Assembly (NCBI GenBank): GCA_029379385.1
Contig: CM055614.1
Coordinates: 1,612,001-1,676,000, forward strand
Direction of reading: 5' to 3'
Origin: Quillaja saponaria
Lineage: Eukaryota > Streptophyta > Magnoliopsida > Fabales > Quillajaceae
DNA: 64,000 nt
The notes beneath the pieces were generated by a model, which ran no database searches, was not told the origin of the DNA, and saw only the letters and a list, made by a program, of their open reading frames with translations. The translations under genes were made by a program, and so were the position numbers. Below, in pieces: positions 12,267-24,059 of this stretch (positions are counted from its first letter, which is position 1; each line of letters starts with the position of its first letter).

Positions 12267-14955
12267 ATGGAACCCAGAAACTTACTGCGCTTCCTGTTTC
12301 TTTCATTCAGCTTAGCTCTGGTTCTTATCCTCACCTGGTTTCAGCTCCCTGATCAACCCAACAAGGCTGACCTTCTTGACTGCAACGACAACTCCCAGTT
12401 GTGCATCTTCAAGAACCGATTCCATCTCCTTAAAAAACCACCTTTTCCCACGCGCCGCCGTCAGCACGAACTCGACACCCCTCACCACCCACTCGACCCT
12501 CTTACCATCCAGGAACTCAACACGGTCCGTACTATCCTCTCCTCACAAGCGCTCTTCAAGTCCTCATCAGGCTACGCGCTCCACTCTTTGGTACTCCAAG
12601 AACCCGAAAAACGACTTGTCGTCAACTGGAAAAAGGGTGACCCACTCTTACCAAGAAAAGCCTCCGTGATCGCACGTGCGAACGGTATCTCGCACGTGCT
12701 GACCGTGGACTTGGCCAACCACCAGGTCACCGTACAGGAAACCGGTTCATTTTCCGGGTATCCCATCATGACACTCGAAGACATGATCACCGCCACTGGG
12801 GCACCGCTCGCCGACGCGGATTTCAACAGCACTATACTCCAGCGCGGGGTTGATCTGACGGACCTGGCTTGTTTGCCAATCTCGTCGGGTTGGTACGGGA
12901 AATCGGAGGAGAATAGGAGGCTGATTAAGGTACAGTGCTATTCCACCAAAGGTACTGCAAATTTCTACATGAGACCCATTGAAGGTTTGACCGTTCTCGT
13001 TGACTTGGATACTAAAGAAGTGGTGGAGATTTCAGATAAAGGCAGCAACATACCTTTACCGAAGGCCGCAAACACAGACTATCGCTACTCGTCCATTCAG
13101 AAGCATAACCAAGAACTGAGGCTGATAAACCCGATATCCATCGAACAACCCAAGGGTCCGAGTTTCACAATCGAAGACGACCATTTGGTTAAATGGGCAA
13201 ACTGGGAATTTCATTTAAAAGCCGACCCAAGAGCTGGTATAATCATTTCTCAGGCTAAAGTACGTGACCCAGATTCAGGGGAACTTAGAAATGTTTTGTA
13301 CAAAGGGTTCGCATCTGAATTGTTTGTTCCTTACATGGACCCCACCGATGCTTGGTACTTTAAGACGTACATGGATGCAGGCGAATACGGGTTTGGGTTA
13401 CAATCCATGTCACTAGACCCGCTGAACGATTGCCCCCGGAATGCTTATTACATGGACGGCGTGTTTTCCGCCGCCAATGGAACACCGTACGTCCGTTCCA
13501 ACATGATTTGTGTGTTCGAGAGCTATACGGGAGATGTTAGTTGGCGACATACGGAGTGTCCAATCACGGGCATGGAGGTAAGGATCCGAGAACATGAAAT
13601 GAGAAGTATTTGGATCATTCTTATAATTAGTTAAAAGGCTACCAGTTTCTACTTTTCAAATCATTTCTACTTTTCAAATCATTGGCAGGTTAAGGAGGCG
13701 AGGCCAAAGGTAACGCTAGTGGTCAGAATGGCAGCATCTGTTGCAAACTATGATTATATTGTCGATTGGGAATTTCAAACAGATGGGTTGATCAAAATTA
13801 AGGTTTGTGGTTATTCTTCATTGTTTTTTGTTTTATAATAAAAAGTAATAGGTGAAATAGCTTCTTCTTTTCTATTTTTTTCCCTTGTTTTTGAGATTCC
13901 TTTTGGTATATACATATTCAATTTTCCAATCAAGTTTTGGGTTCAGGCCCTAGCTCCATAAGAAGGTTTGGTGGATATTTTTTTCAAAATAATATTACAA
14001 TTTTTATGTGGATGAAATAAATACGAATGTAATTTTGATGATGAGTGGGTGAGTTTTATATCTGTTGATCATGCATACAGGTGGGGCTGAGTGGTATTTT
14101 GATGGTGAAAGCAACGAGCTTTGATAACATGAACCAAGTTGGCAATCAAGAAAGTCTCTACGGAACTCTCTTGTCTGAAAATGTAATTGGTGTTATTCAT
14201 GACCATTACATCACATTCCACCTTGACATGGACATTGATGGCTCAAATAATTCATTTGTGAACGTAAATATCAAGAAGCAACAGACCGCGCCAGGGGAAT
14301 CACCAAGGAGAAGTTACTTGAAAGCTGTAAGAAATGTGGCAAAGACAGAGAAAGATGCACAAGTTAAGCTTAAACTCTATGACCCATCTGAATTCCATGT
14401 GATTAACCCGTCCAAGAAGACACGGGTCGGTAACCCTGTTGGATATAAAGTGGTTCCTGGTGGAACAGCTGCTAGCCTGCTTGATCTTGAAGATCCTCCA
14501 CAGAAAAGAGGTGCTTTTACTAACAACCAAATCTGGGTCACACCCTATAACCGAAGTGAGCAATGGGCTGGTGGTTTATTTGTGTATCAGAGTAAAGGTG
14601 AAGATACTCTTGCTGTATGGTCCAACAGGTTAGAGAATATTCTTAATTTGCACTATTATTTCTCTCTCACTCATAATATATAATATAATATACAGATTCA
14701 GATTCATTCAGATTCATATTTTGAAAATGATATTTGTCTTGCAGGGACCGACCAATTGAGAATAAGGATATTGTGTTGTGGTACACACTTGGATTCCATC
14801 ACATACCATGTCAGGAGGACTTCCCTATAATGCCTACTGTGACATCAAGCTTTGATTTAAAACCAGTCAATTTCTTTGAGAGCAATCCCATTCTTCGGAT
14901 CCCTCCCAATTTTGAGTCTGATTTACCTGTTTGCAAGCCTGCTGCTTCAGTATGA
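12267..14955 (+). CDS. Copper-containing primary amine oxidase
   Basis: The enzyme oxidatively deaminates di- and polyamines (putrescine, spermidine) to aminoaldehyde, ammonia and hydrogen peroxide, in the apoplast or in peroxisomes. Four exons, 12267-13577, 13689-13802, 14081-14628 and 14745-14955, join in frame to 727 residues, a normal full length. The topaquinone precursor is Tyr458 in the ANYDY motif, at the start of exon 2. The catalytic base is Asp370 in YMDAGEYG. The copper ligands are His515 and His517 in HDHYITFH, and a third His in GFHHIP (676/677). Residues 8-25 are strongly hydrophobic, fitting a signal peptide or anchor and hence an apoplastic form. The C-terminus (KPAASV) is not a clear PTS1. 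Intron 1 holds an 18-bp tandem duplication just before its acceptor. No disruption was found. Confidence 0.95.
13646..13681. repeat. 18-bp tandem duplication in amine oxidase intron 1
   Basis: Two adjacent identical 18-bp units (13646-13663 and 13664-13681, TTTCTACTTTTCAAATCA) end seven bases before exon 2. They duplicate the pyrimidine-rich part of the acceptor region. Confidence 0.9.
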
Positions 14956-15539
14956 TTATACCATTAATTTGTTGGTCCTAGTTCTACCTAGTTTAAAACT
15001 TTGCTTCTCTTCTCCAACTATGATGTATGATCAGAAAAATTTAGTCTTTAATATATAATAACACATGTATTATTTTTAAAAATCCAAACTAGATTTTATT
15101 GTCGATTAGTCGGGTCATCCACTACAATCCCAATAAATTATACCGATCCAAAAGATAAAGTTCCATTGATATCTTCAGCATTTTACAAACGCATCATCCA
15201 TTGTGAGACGGCAACAAAAATGGCAGCACCACTACTTCCACTGTATGGGCTTTTGCCAAATAATTGGCAGCAGCACCAATGATCAGGTCAGCTGCCTCGT
15301 ACTAAGTGTCAAAATTATATAAACCTTACATTAAATTAGATTTTTTGCTTGTCTTTTTCTTGACGGTGATATTCGTGCTTCTTGATATTTACGCACATCA
15401 CTTTCGAGGTTCTATCGTTTTTGTTCCTTTCTTCTGGTGGAGATTCGGTCATTCTAAAAGAAAAGTGGAATCTGATCTGGGCCACTGGGTGATCAATCCC
15501 AGTTCAATATAGCTAACGCAATAAAAAATTATTATAAAT
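14956..15539. other. 3' flank of the amine oxidase gene, no other gene
   Basis: This presumably contains the 3' UTR and polyadenylation region. The small ORFs have no recognisable content. Confidence 0.5.
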
Positions 15540-16040
15540 TGTCTTCTTTTCTTTTTTGCTAAGAGGTAATTCATCGGATATTAGAAACAGATAAAAAGTC
15601 TCTTTTAGGGAGTTTATACTAGGCATGTGATTAGTTATACTTCCAGCAATACAAGTAGAGAAAGTCCAATTAGCCAGATTGCGGGCAACAAAATTTATAG
15701 CATGAGAGACCTTCCTTGCAACCCACGCCGTGAATGAGGAAAGAATAAGGAGTGAGTCTTGAATGACAGGTTCTATCTCCCAATTTGAGTTATCATTTGG
15801 CTTGTTTAAAGCAGCTATGATGCTTTGGCTATCACCTTCAATTATAACATAGCCTGAATCACAGTCTTTGGGATAATGATGCTGCAAGTTTACATGCTTC
15901 GGCTTTGGCAACTAGAGGACTTGTGCTGTAAATCTGGGCAGTGATCACAATGAGGATGTGTCCTGTATGATCTCTTGCAAGAGCTGCTGTCCAGGTACTG
16001 GTATTGTCAATTGCAACAATTTTAATTTGTGATAATTTAA
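15540..16040 (-). mobile_element. LINE RNase H-domain remnant
   Basis: On the minus strand, 16030 to about 15650 reads as the RNase H-like (RVT_3) domain that ends plant LINE ORFs. Recognisable blocks are TWTAALARDHTGHILIVITA, then AKAEACKLAASL and VIIEGDSQSIIAAL. The last block carries the conserved acidic residues and is followed by the FVARNLANW terminus. The frame changes once, near 15880. It may come from the same family as the fragment at 6540-7560, but the two cover mostly different parts, so they need not be one insertion. Confidence 0.75.
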
Positions 16041-16349
16041 CTTGTTAAAATGATTGTTGACTATTACTTACATCTAACCAAAAAAAAAAAAAAACTGATG
16101 ATGTGGCAACAATCTGGGCCAAGACGGATTAAACAAATTAGGCAAAACCAGACATATCGACTTGGGTCAAATTCGAAGATATCACTGAAACCCGACTGAG
16201 CCACGGTTGGATCAAATACGGTTTATAATTTTATTAGATCGACTCAGGTTGTATGTACATTAGGGTGGATTTGAAATAACACCTCGTATTTCAAATCCAT
16301 GGAGTTACAATACATCTATGAAGTTAACCCAAATCCTATTATTTTTCCC

Positions 16350-16880
16350 AAAACGAAGCCCTAAGAATCCAGCTTCATCCCATAAGGAATTTCCCACCTA
16401 CACACAAATGCAAGAATGTGGTCAACACAACCTTTCCCTAAGGGAAGCCCTTCAAAAGTTCTTCTTCTACCTGATCCAAAAGGAAGACAAATAAAGCTGG
16501 TTGCAAGGACATGGTGATCTAATTTGCTTGCATCACCTAAAGAAGCTCTCATGTTGAAATTCAGAGGGATTATCCCAAAGTTGAGGCTCTCTATGCATAG
16601 CCCAAACATTCAAGAAAATCGTGGTGCCTTATGATCATTGCCGTAACTCCATAAGCAATACTTCGATTGGTGCTAGTGAAATTGATTTTCCAGTGTCATG
16701 CTCTTTAAATTCCAGGAGATACTGGATGAACTCATTTCTCTATTTCTCTCCCAACCCATTGCCCTGGTAGGAGCATATCTACCCCGCTTATTGAATGCCA
16801 ACCAAAGCATTCCCGGTACCAATATTAGAGCTGAAGCAGAAAAGTTGGCCTCATTTTTGTACACTTCTTTTTTTACAGGT
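16350..16880 (-). pseudogene. Cytochrome P450 relic
   Basis: At 16400-16500 the minus strand reads ICLPFGSGRRRTFEGLPLG and then WEIPYGMKLD. This is the P450 heme-binding loop (PFGSGRR..C.G.PL) followed by the usual C-terminal W-x-L-P-x-G motif. The heme-ligand Cys is lost at a frame change inside the motif. Upstream, in another frame, 16600-16560 resembles the WAxHREPxLWxNPxEF segment. At 16700-16870 a weaker match recalls the region near the start of helix G-H. The intervening I-helix and ExxR regions are missing. The family is probably of the plant A-type (CYP71 clan). It cannot make an enzyme. Confidence 0.6.
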
Positions 16881-16899
16881 GAATGAAATCAGAAGAATC

Positions 16900-17420
16900 A
16901 GAGGCCATCACTTAACAGTGATTACAAAAACCCCTTTAAAAAAACAAGAAGTTAAATTAAACTTAATGCAGTACCACTTCAATTATATCAATTATAATTC
17001 AAGAGTAAAGTTCTAATTCAATAGCCTTGGCGTTGGAATAGCAACCAGTGGCTCACACATTTCACTAGTTCCTATGTTACTTATCCCCATGATCTTCCAC
17101 GTTTCTCTAGTTCCAAACCTGGTAACTTGCGTATAAAATTGGCCAAGGGCAAGTTTGGTCCAGTTCTAACTTTAGTCAGATAGATATGTAACATGGTAGA
17201 ACGGAAATAGACAGAAAATGTCCGAATTTCAAACAAGGATCCTGTCACCAGACATTTATGAACAAACAAGCAGCACTCAGTTGTGAAAAGATTCAACAAA
17301 ATCGCCAATGAAACACTTAGGCCGAAACGGACATGTTAATAAAGCCCGCTTGAATTGTTGTGTAGTTCATATGCACTCAGTTGTGAAACCTGAATATAAT
17401 TATTTTTCCCTTTTTTTCCG
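16900..17420. other. Spacer and possible 3' end of the MIC19-like gene
   Basis: No ORF is supported. If the MIC19-like gene uses the GTAAGT found close to its stop as a donor, part of this stretch would be its terminal exon or 3' UTR. Confidence 0.35.
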
Positions 17421-17421
17421 G

Positions 17422-17962
17422 TTACTTCTCGGCTAAACTTACTTGTTGCCTACACCTGCGTGCGCACTCAGCAAAATTCTTAACCAGATGAGCGCATTTC
17501 AAAGGATCCTTTGCATTATCCTTGTAGCAGGCCAAACAGGCATCACTCTCAGCCATGCAGGGCATGGGCTTCTGGTACGGAAGCTTAAACTCTTTATCAC
17601 TGTAGATCCTTGGCCCTTTGTGTTACTTCCTGTAGCATGTTCTCCTCCTGCTTCTGCAACCTCTCCACAACCTTTTCGCTGTCTTGAAGGACAGATCGAA
17701 TTGCCTCTAACTCCGCATTGGCAGACTGCGCAGGAGGAGTCACAGGTAGGAACAACGGGGGCTGCATTGGCCATGGAGCAGCTGTGCCCTTGGGTGTTCC
17801 AGAATCATCTGAAATTTGCTTTTGACTTGCCTTAGTTTGCGGCCGTTGAGGCTCTAGTGCTACCTTAGCTTTAGTTCTTCTAGTTTTCTTCTTCGACTTT
17901 TCAGCATCTTCAACAAGCTTATTGACAAGGCTGCTGCTAATTTGAATTGTAAAATCACCCAT
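17422..17962 (-). CDS. MIC19-like CHCH-domain protein, interrupted by a one-base frameshift
   Basis: It resembles MIC19 (CHCHD3), a MICOS subunit that holds mitochondrial cristae junctions at the inner membrane. The ATG at 17962 (MGDFTIQIS) follows a good acceptor (CTTTCAG) at about 17980, so the leader is spliced. Residues 1-40 are basic, 40-75 Pro/Gln-rich and 80-120 a coiled coil (MLQEVTQRAKDL). The frame then hits TGA. One base later the other frame continues with DKEFKLPYQKPMPC and an intact C-terminal CHCH domain, with Cys spaced C-x10-C and C-x9-C as in CHCHD3. Dropping one base at 17601 would give about 179 residues. The domain beyond the shift is perfectly kept, so a sequence error or very young null allele is likelier than an old pseudogene. 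A GTAAGT near the stop might be an intron donor instead of coding. Confidence 0.75.
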
Positions 17963-17979
17963 AATATAGCAACTGAAAG

Positions 17980-20260
17980 ACAAAAACCTAGAAGAATTCA
18001 TTAAAGCGACTACAGATAGATGAGAAACAACACATTAGAAACTACAGATATTAGTGAAAAATCCTTTCACTAGGTGCTTAAAAAAGATCATCAAGAAAAA
18101 TCCTAGACAAACACTTAAAAGCCACAAAGACAATAAAAACCAATTTAAGAACAAGCTGTTGTTCCCCTTTCTAGTGTGTTTTGTGTCTGGAAAACAGTAT
18201 GCTTCTCTGTGACTTGCTAGGGTGATCAATTTAAAGGGATCTCATAATTGGGAGCAAAGCATGACCTGAGAAACGCTGTTGAAGCCTAATAGGCAAATGA
18301 CAGGCAATGGAGTTATTACATGCAAAGTAGGACTACCTTTCAAAATTTGTCAGCAAAGGAAGACATGCTGTGGAGCTAATTATTGCAGGCAAAGAAGCAA
18401 TTCCCCCATAAATCTCGTGTAAACTAAAATGATTGTCAGCCCAAAGGTTCTATTTTTTAGTTGGGTATCAGGAGCTCTAACTCAATGAGCAGTATAAGAA
18501 CCAAATGAATGCTCATTTAGGTTATGTCTGCTTGATTTGATCAAATGTTTTTGTACCATGCTTTACTTTAAATTCCAAACACAAAAAACATATTCAGTGT
18601 TCAAAAGTAAAGAAGACAATATTAAGCTACCAACCACCCAAAAAAAAAAAAAAAAAAACAAGAAGACCCCAATAGTGATTATCCACAGTTAATCTAACAG
18701 CAGCCAAAAGAAGCTTAATTGTCAGACTTAGATGCACAACATTTCTATCATGATTCCACCAAGCACTTTGTCAAGCTTCACTAAAGATAGAAGTTCATAC
18801 TTTCATGATAAAACTTCAAAAAGAGAAAACAACTGCACAGAGAAATTCCTATAGGTTTACAAAGGAGAGGGTTGTGATCATTGTTCATTCACCCAATTTT
18901 CATGAAGCAGCAAAGGAATAAAAACATACACATAAGTTAACTTTCGGAAATATTGTTATAAAGAAAATCAAACACATTTGCCAATAATGTGCAAGCTCCT
19001 CCAAGAGATAGGACTTGACAAGATGTACAATAGAGGTGGAACAATTAATTATTTTCTTCCATTTCTCTTTTAAAGATTGAAGCATGCTGGATTTATGAAG
19101 TCTTAGATGGACATAAGTGAAGGAATGAAGATGCGATCTATATGAACACAAAGCTGATTAAATAAACCTTTTTACCTGTAGGTTAAGAACTTAGAGGCAA
19201 TCCTAATTTGGGGAATCGGGTTATATTTAGATGAACTGCCAATGCATATAACATATTTAAGCTCTATGTTCTTACTCAATCCCGATATTACTCTAGGGAT
19301 TAAACTTCACAATGTCATGCGTTTAGAATTGGAACATAGAGAACTAGGCTGATTGAGAAGCTCAAACTGTCAAGTATACTTCCCAATAACCATCAGTATA
19401 CTAGAACAATACTTGTTCACGTGCATGTGTGCACAAGCTACTATATAAAACATCTACAAAGTACAATTGCAAATGAAGTACATCTCACTTGTCATTTGAA
19501 CCCAATAAACAAAAACAAAAACTCAGGACCAGTTTGCGAGTTTGTGGCAGCATAATAGAATCATTACCAATGGCACAGTCCATGTTTGTGGTGTGTGTTT
19601 GTGTTTTTTTCCATTTGCCAACAAATTCAAGAAGGTGATATTTAAACAGTCCAGCATAATAGAATCATCACCAATGGCACAGTCCATGTGTTCTTCTCTT
19701 GCCATCTCATTTAGTACTTACCGACAAATTCACAGAAATTCTGACTTTAGATTGGTGGACAATTTAGATATATTCCATTTTATAATAAAGCTAAATATTG
19801 AAACATTCCTTTATGTTGGTAAGATGTTAGTATTTCATCTAGGTATCAAAAATTTGCAATTGGGTAACAAACAAATCACCTGGAAGACCTAGATCAAACA
19901 CTAAACAAACAACTCCAATGGGAAGAATTCAAAAAACCAAAATCATAATCAGCAACAAAATTATGAGGTGACGAGTGATGGTGGTTACCCTCACTTGAGA
20001 TTTCTGAAGAGGAGAAAAAACAGTAAAAAAAACAAAAAAACAAAAACAGTAACAAGGTCTAGGCATAGCAAAATCATGGAAAAAATAATCATCAAGGAAA
20101 AAGAGAAGGGAGGACTCACCAGTCACAGCCTCACAGGCACCTGGGATGGAGGAAAGGCTTCAGATCCCTCGACAGTACAGTCGACGCACCCAATCTCGAC
20201 GATTTGCTTGAACGAAAGGACACGGCGGCGAGTTGTTTTCCTAGGCTGAGAATGGGCCAG
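17980..20260 (-). other. Probable spliced 5' leader and intron of the MIC19-like gene
   Basis: An acceptor CTTTCAG at about 17980 and a donor GTGAGTCC at about 20112-20119 (both minus strand) would bracket a 2.1-kb intron, with a non-coding first exon at about 20120-20260. The intron is AT-rich and holds a ~37-bp repeated segment at 19549 and 19653. The intron is inferred from splice signals only. Nothing else is coding here. Confidence 0.45.
19549..19690. repeat. ~37-bp direct repeat, 104 bp apart
   Basis: AGCATAATAGAATCAT followed by a near-identical continuation occurs at 19549 and again at 19653, with one visible mismatch over about 37 bases. This suggests a local duplication of about 104 bp whose remainder has diverged. 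Confidence 0.75.
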
Positions 20261-22028
20261 CCCAGGCGCAGCCCAATATGTTTTAAGATCCGAACCTCCG
20301 ATGATCCGATCCAATTATCTTTAGAACCGGAGGCGAAGGCTGAAACTGGTTTTGGGCTGGAGGTTAAGATCCGATCCAATATGTTATAATCATGTTGAAT
20401 ATCAATAATGTTATCTAACCAATCTTCATTTATGTGTATTTGTTTACTATACATTTAATATATAAAACATTTCAATTTTCAAGTGGAACATGCATTGGCA
20501 TGGAGTAAGGATTTCTATTGATAAATTTATTTGTGGGACTAGGAGCACTAGTGTTTAATATCTTCTATAGATGTTATGTGCACATCAAAAGAGATGGGCA
20601 CTTGTTATATATTTGTCATTAATAATTTATATATAATATTATTTATTAATTCATGGAAATCATTTAGAATTTAAATAGAAATTCCTGAATGTATGGAAAC
20701 TGGGTCCTTTAAGCTCCAAATTAACCACAGCAAGAAGAATCATGTGGTTCAATTCAATTCAATAATAATCACTGCTTTTGTGAGGCCAAATTAGAGCACC
20801 AGGCCATTAATTAAATGGGGAACTGACAATTTTGTAGGTGCAGGGTGACAGACTGACAGGGACAGGGTCCTCTTTTCCTTCATATGATCTTCAACTTGGA
20901 GGAACAAAATCCAATTTTCAATTTTTTCCAAGTAATTATTTGAATCCCATAATTATTCCTGGGAATTTATCATGGGAAATTACTACTCTATAGGATCCCC
21001 AAATGTCAAATTATTTAGGTTATTTATCTCTAAGTAAGCACCTAGGTGGTGCTTCTCTTTTAACACAATAATTAATTAGCATGTTTAGCTTGATCAACAA
21101 TTTTCATTGCAATATAGATCTGTCTTTAACTTGTACCTCAAGAAATTTATCAATAATGACGTAAGCGCATATATCATCCTTATGCAACCTAATTAGTGAT
21201 TAGGAAGCTTTATTTATTTATTTTGGATCTTTTTTTTCTTTTTGAAGTGAAGAATTTTTAGAGATGAGGAAACTATGAGATCATATATAATCAACTTGTT
21301 TTCTGACTAATACTTATTGTCTTATCAAAAAGTTGTTGTCTTCAATAAAAATAAAGTTGCTGTCTAATTATACTTAACCCAATGAAACCAGACCCAGTAG
21401 TGTAACTTGTGTATTTGTTATTGTCGGACATATATATTTGATGTCAATACCGTACATGCGTTAATAACTTTTGTGCAGCCAATGCATTATCTTATCGTAT
21501 GTTTAGAATTTATAATATTATTAAATATTAACAAACTTCAAATTAAAATTATTTAATTTATAAGATAACAAATTTTAATTACATATATAAGGATAAGATC
21601 GAGTCTCTTTCATTTATTAGGAATGAAAAATCTATAAATTAAAAATAGAGAGAACGTTTTCCATTAAACAAAAATAGCAGGTTCCCATCGCATTCCACAT
21701 AATTTGTGAATATTAAGCAGTATATGAATTAGAAGAAAAAGAGGCACACAATTAATATCATAGTGGATGTTAAGTTATGGTTTAATTGGGTATATTGCAT
21801 TTAAAATGTTATTACAAATTAGCTAGGAGCAGTGGAGCACTAAGAGTAATTAATGGGGACACATCAAATCGAAAGATACCATAATTAATTAAATTAATTT
21901 CTTAAAGTGCAATTAATCTAATAAATGCAGAAGGCCTGATTAAGTAAAATCTCTTTTAAGAATACAAAAGTTATTTATGTATATTCTTATTTTGGTAAGA
22001 AAAAAATTAGTAGTGAATAAATTACTCC
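20261..22028. other. Intergenic, AT-rich
   Basis: No gene is supported. Sequence right after 20260 is probably the MIC19-like promoter. The rest is low-complexity AT-rich DNA. Confidence 0.5.
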
Positions 22029-22527
22029 TTTAGGTTGAGTTTGATAATATTTTCAAGAGTGTTGTTTGATTTTTAAAAAATTACAGCACTTAAATATTGT
22101 TTTGTTAATTTTTAATTTTTTTAGGTATGCTTCTTCTACTATTTTTAAAAAGTCATAGGTGATTTTTGAAACATCACAAGTGATGATTTTCGAAATTAAT
22201 TGTGGCTTTTCAAAATTAAAAGTACAAAAATTAACTTATTAAGTTGAGATAATTATCAAATATATCTTCAATTAATTTATAAATTATTAAATTTCTCTTC
22301 TTAACTATATCTTTAATTAATGAGTCTATTTTTATCATTTTATACATTCACAACAACTTCTAATTTATTTTACAAAATACCTTGTTCATTGTTTGTACTA
22401 CCCACAACAACTTTTCTAAGAAAATTTACCAAACAAGATTACTATGACTTTTTAACAATAGCTTTTTTACAACATGAAAGTCACAACAACTTTTTAAAAA
22501 CCATAACATTACCAAACTAAATCTTAA
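22029..22527. mobile_element. MITE-like element with imperfect terminal inverted repeats
   Basis: The left end (TTTAGGTTGAGTTTGATAAT) and the reverse complement of the right end (TTAAGATTTAGTTTGGTAAT) agree at 16 of these 20 positions. The inner flanks continue with T-rich and A-rich arms. There is no coding capacity, and the length is about 500 bp. The exact ends and target duplication could not be fixed, so the superfamily is left open. Confidence 0.4.
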
Positions 22528-22879
22528 AATATCATATCAGTTCAACGAGATTTAAAATGACTACCAAAAAAGACAAAAGTCATATACATAACAAAATATA
22601 CGTTTTCTTCCCTTTATTTCCAACTTAAATATCATTCACAGAAAGTTTTAATTTATAATCACAAAACCAACGTTATAGACCACATTGACATTGTCCCAAT
22701 GTGTCCTTACCTTTGACATTAAGGGTAATTACAACATTAAATTCTAAGGAAGAAACATATGACCTATAATTTTGTATTGGTTGGTGAGGAACATCCATCA
22801 TAGGAACAAAAGGTTCACTTTCTACCCCCCAAGAACATATGATATGGCGTAGTAATATAGTACAGTACTCCATATAATG

Positions 22880-23894
22880 CTAAGGATTTTCCTCCAACGT
22901 AACTAACGTGTTCATCAGTGCATTTGATTCAATGTTATCGTTGAGACAATTGAATCCAAAGTCATGGATACCAAAATCCTGACAATCCAATAACCAATTT
23001 CCACAATTTTCCTCCCAAGAAGGCAAGGCCATGGTGTCATGATCAGTACCATTATTTGGCAGTGTATGACTGTCATCCAACAATGCATCCACCAGGGGAA
23101 TTTGGTCCAACCATAAGCTGTTCATCAATATTGAATCATCACTGCAAATGCTATCTAATAAAATGGATTCATCCCCAGAAGAATTTTCAGTTGTTAAAGG
23201 GGAGTTTGTGTTGTCCAGCTCTGAGCAGACGCTACTGCCATTATTGTTTTCCTTCAACTGATGATCATCATGATGGACAAGGTTGTGGTGATCAGAGTGT
23301 GGCAAATATGGTTCTGTTTCCTCTGCATCTGCTTGTTTGTTAAGTGGTTCATGAGTGACTGGATCAATTCCCATCCTAAGCAGCTTCTTCTTGATGTGGG
23401 TATTCCAATGATTCTTAATCTCATTGTCTGTCCTACCTGGTAATCTGGCTGCAATCTTGGACCACCTGATCATGCAGATTAATCATAATTAAAAAGAAAA
23501 CTTTATCAAATCAACATGCTCCAATTAAGTTAATTGTACTGTACTGTAAGTACACAAATGCAATGCATGATATCAATCAAGTTATATAACATTAATTATA
23601 CGTACATATGAAAAACCAAAATTATAACAACCTATTGCCGAGACGGGCATGAAGATCAATAACAAGTTGTTCCTCAGCCTCAGTAAGGAGGCCTCTCTTT
23701 AAGTCAGGGCGGAGATAATTGGTCCAACGAAGCCGGCAACTCTTGCCGCAACGCCGAAGCCCTGCAAGCTTGGGGACAGCTCTCCAACAGCACTGACCAT
23801 TGGTGAGAATGAAATTGATGAGCTTCTTGTCTTCCTCAGCTGTCCATGGGCCTTTCTTCACCCCAAGTTTGTCACAGCATGGTTGTCTCCCCAT
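22880..23894 (-). CDS. R2R3-MYB transcription factor, MYB85/MYB42/ODORANT1 type
   Basis: This nuclear transcription factor has an N-terminus ([48 protein letters not shown]) close to petunia ODORANT1 and Arabidopsis MYB85/MYB42. Those proteins act on shikimate/phenylpropanoid supply and lignin deposition in secondary walls. There are two exons, 23632-23894 and 22880-23465, giving 282 residues. R2 is about residues 14-64 and R3 about 67-115, with regularly spaced Trp. The KMGIDP-type stretch after R3 reads [12 protein letters not shown], diagnostic of this group. The C-terminal half is Asp/Asn/Ser-rich and probably activating, with bulky hydrophobics ([18 protein letters not shown]). The intron interrupts the LGNR/W codon of R3; the usual earlier intron is absent. 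A TATA box lies about 150 bp upstream. Which of MYB42/MYB85/ODO1 is the true orthologue needs a tree. Confidence 0.93.
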
Positions 23895-24042
23895 GTCACT
23901 TAACACCCCACTACTTTTAGCTTTACCCAATACAAAATCTCAAGTCTCAAATCTCGAATCTCAAACTAGCTATTCCTACAAAGTCTCACCAACACTACTT
24001 GTAATGACCCAAAAGCCCCACACCCATCACCCTGCGTTTATA

Positions 24043-24052
24043 CAATATATAA
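24043..24052 (-). promoter_or_regulatory. TATA box of the MYB gene
   Basis: On the minus strand CTTATATATTG lies about 150 bp upstream of the ATG at 23894. This implies a leader of roughly 120 bases. Confidence 0.5.
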
Positions 24053-24059
24053 GGCTCTG

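Noticed and set aside
19968..20249. Open frames on both strands around the MIC19-like first exon
   Set aside because: They overlap each other and the likely non-coding leader; none matches a known protein.
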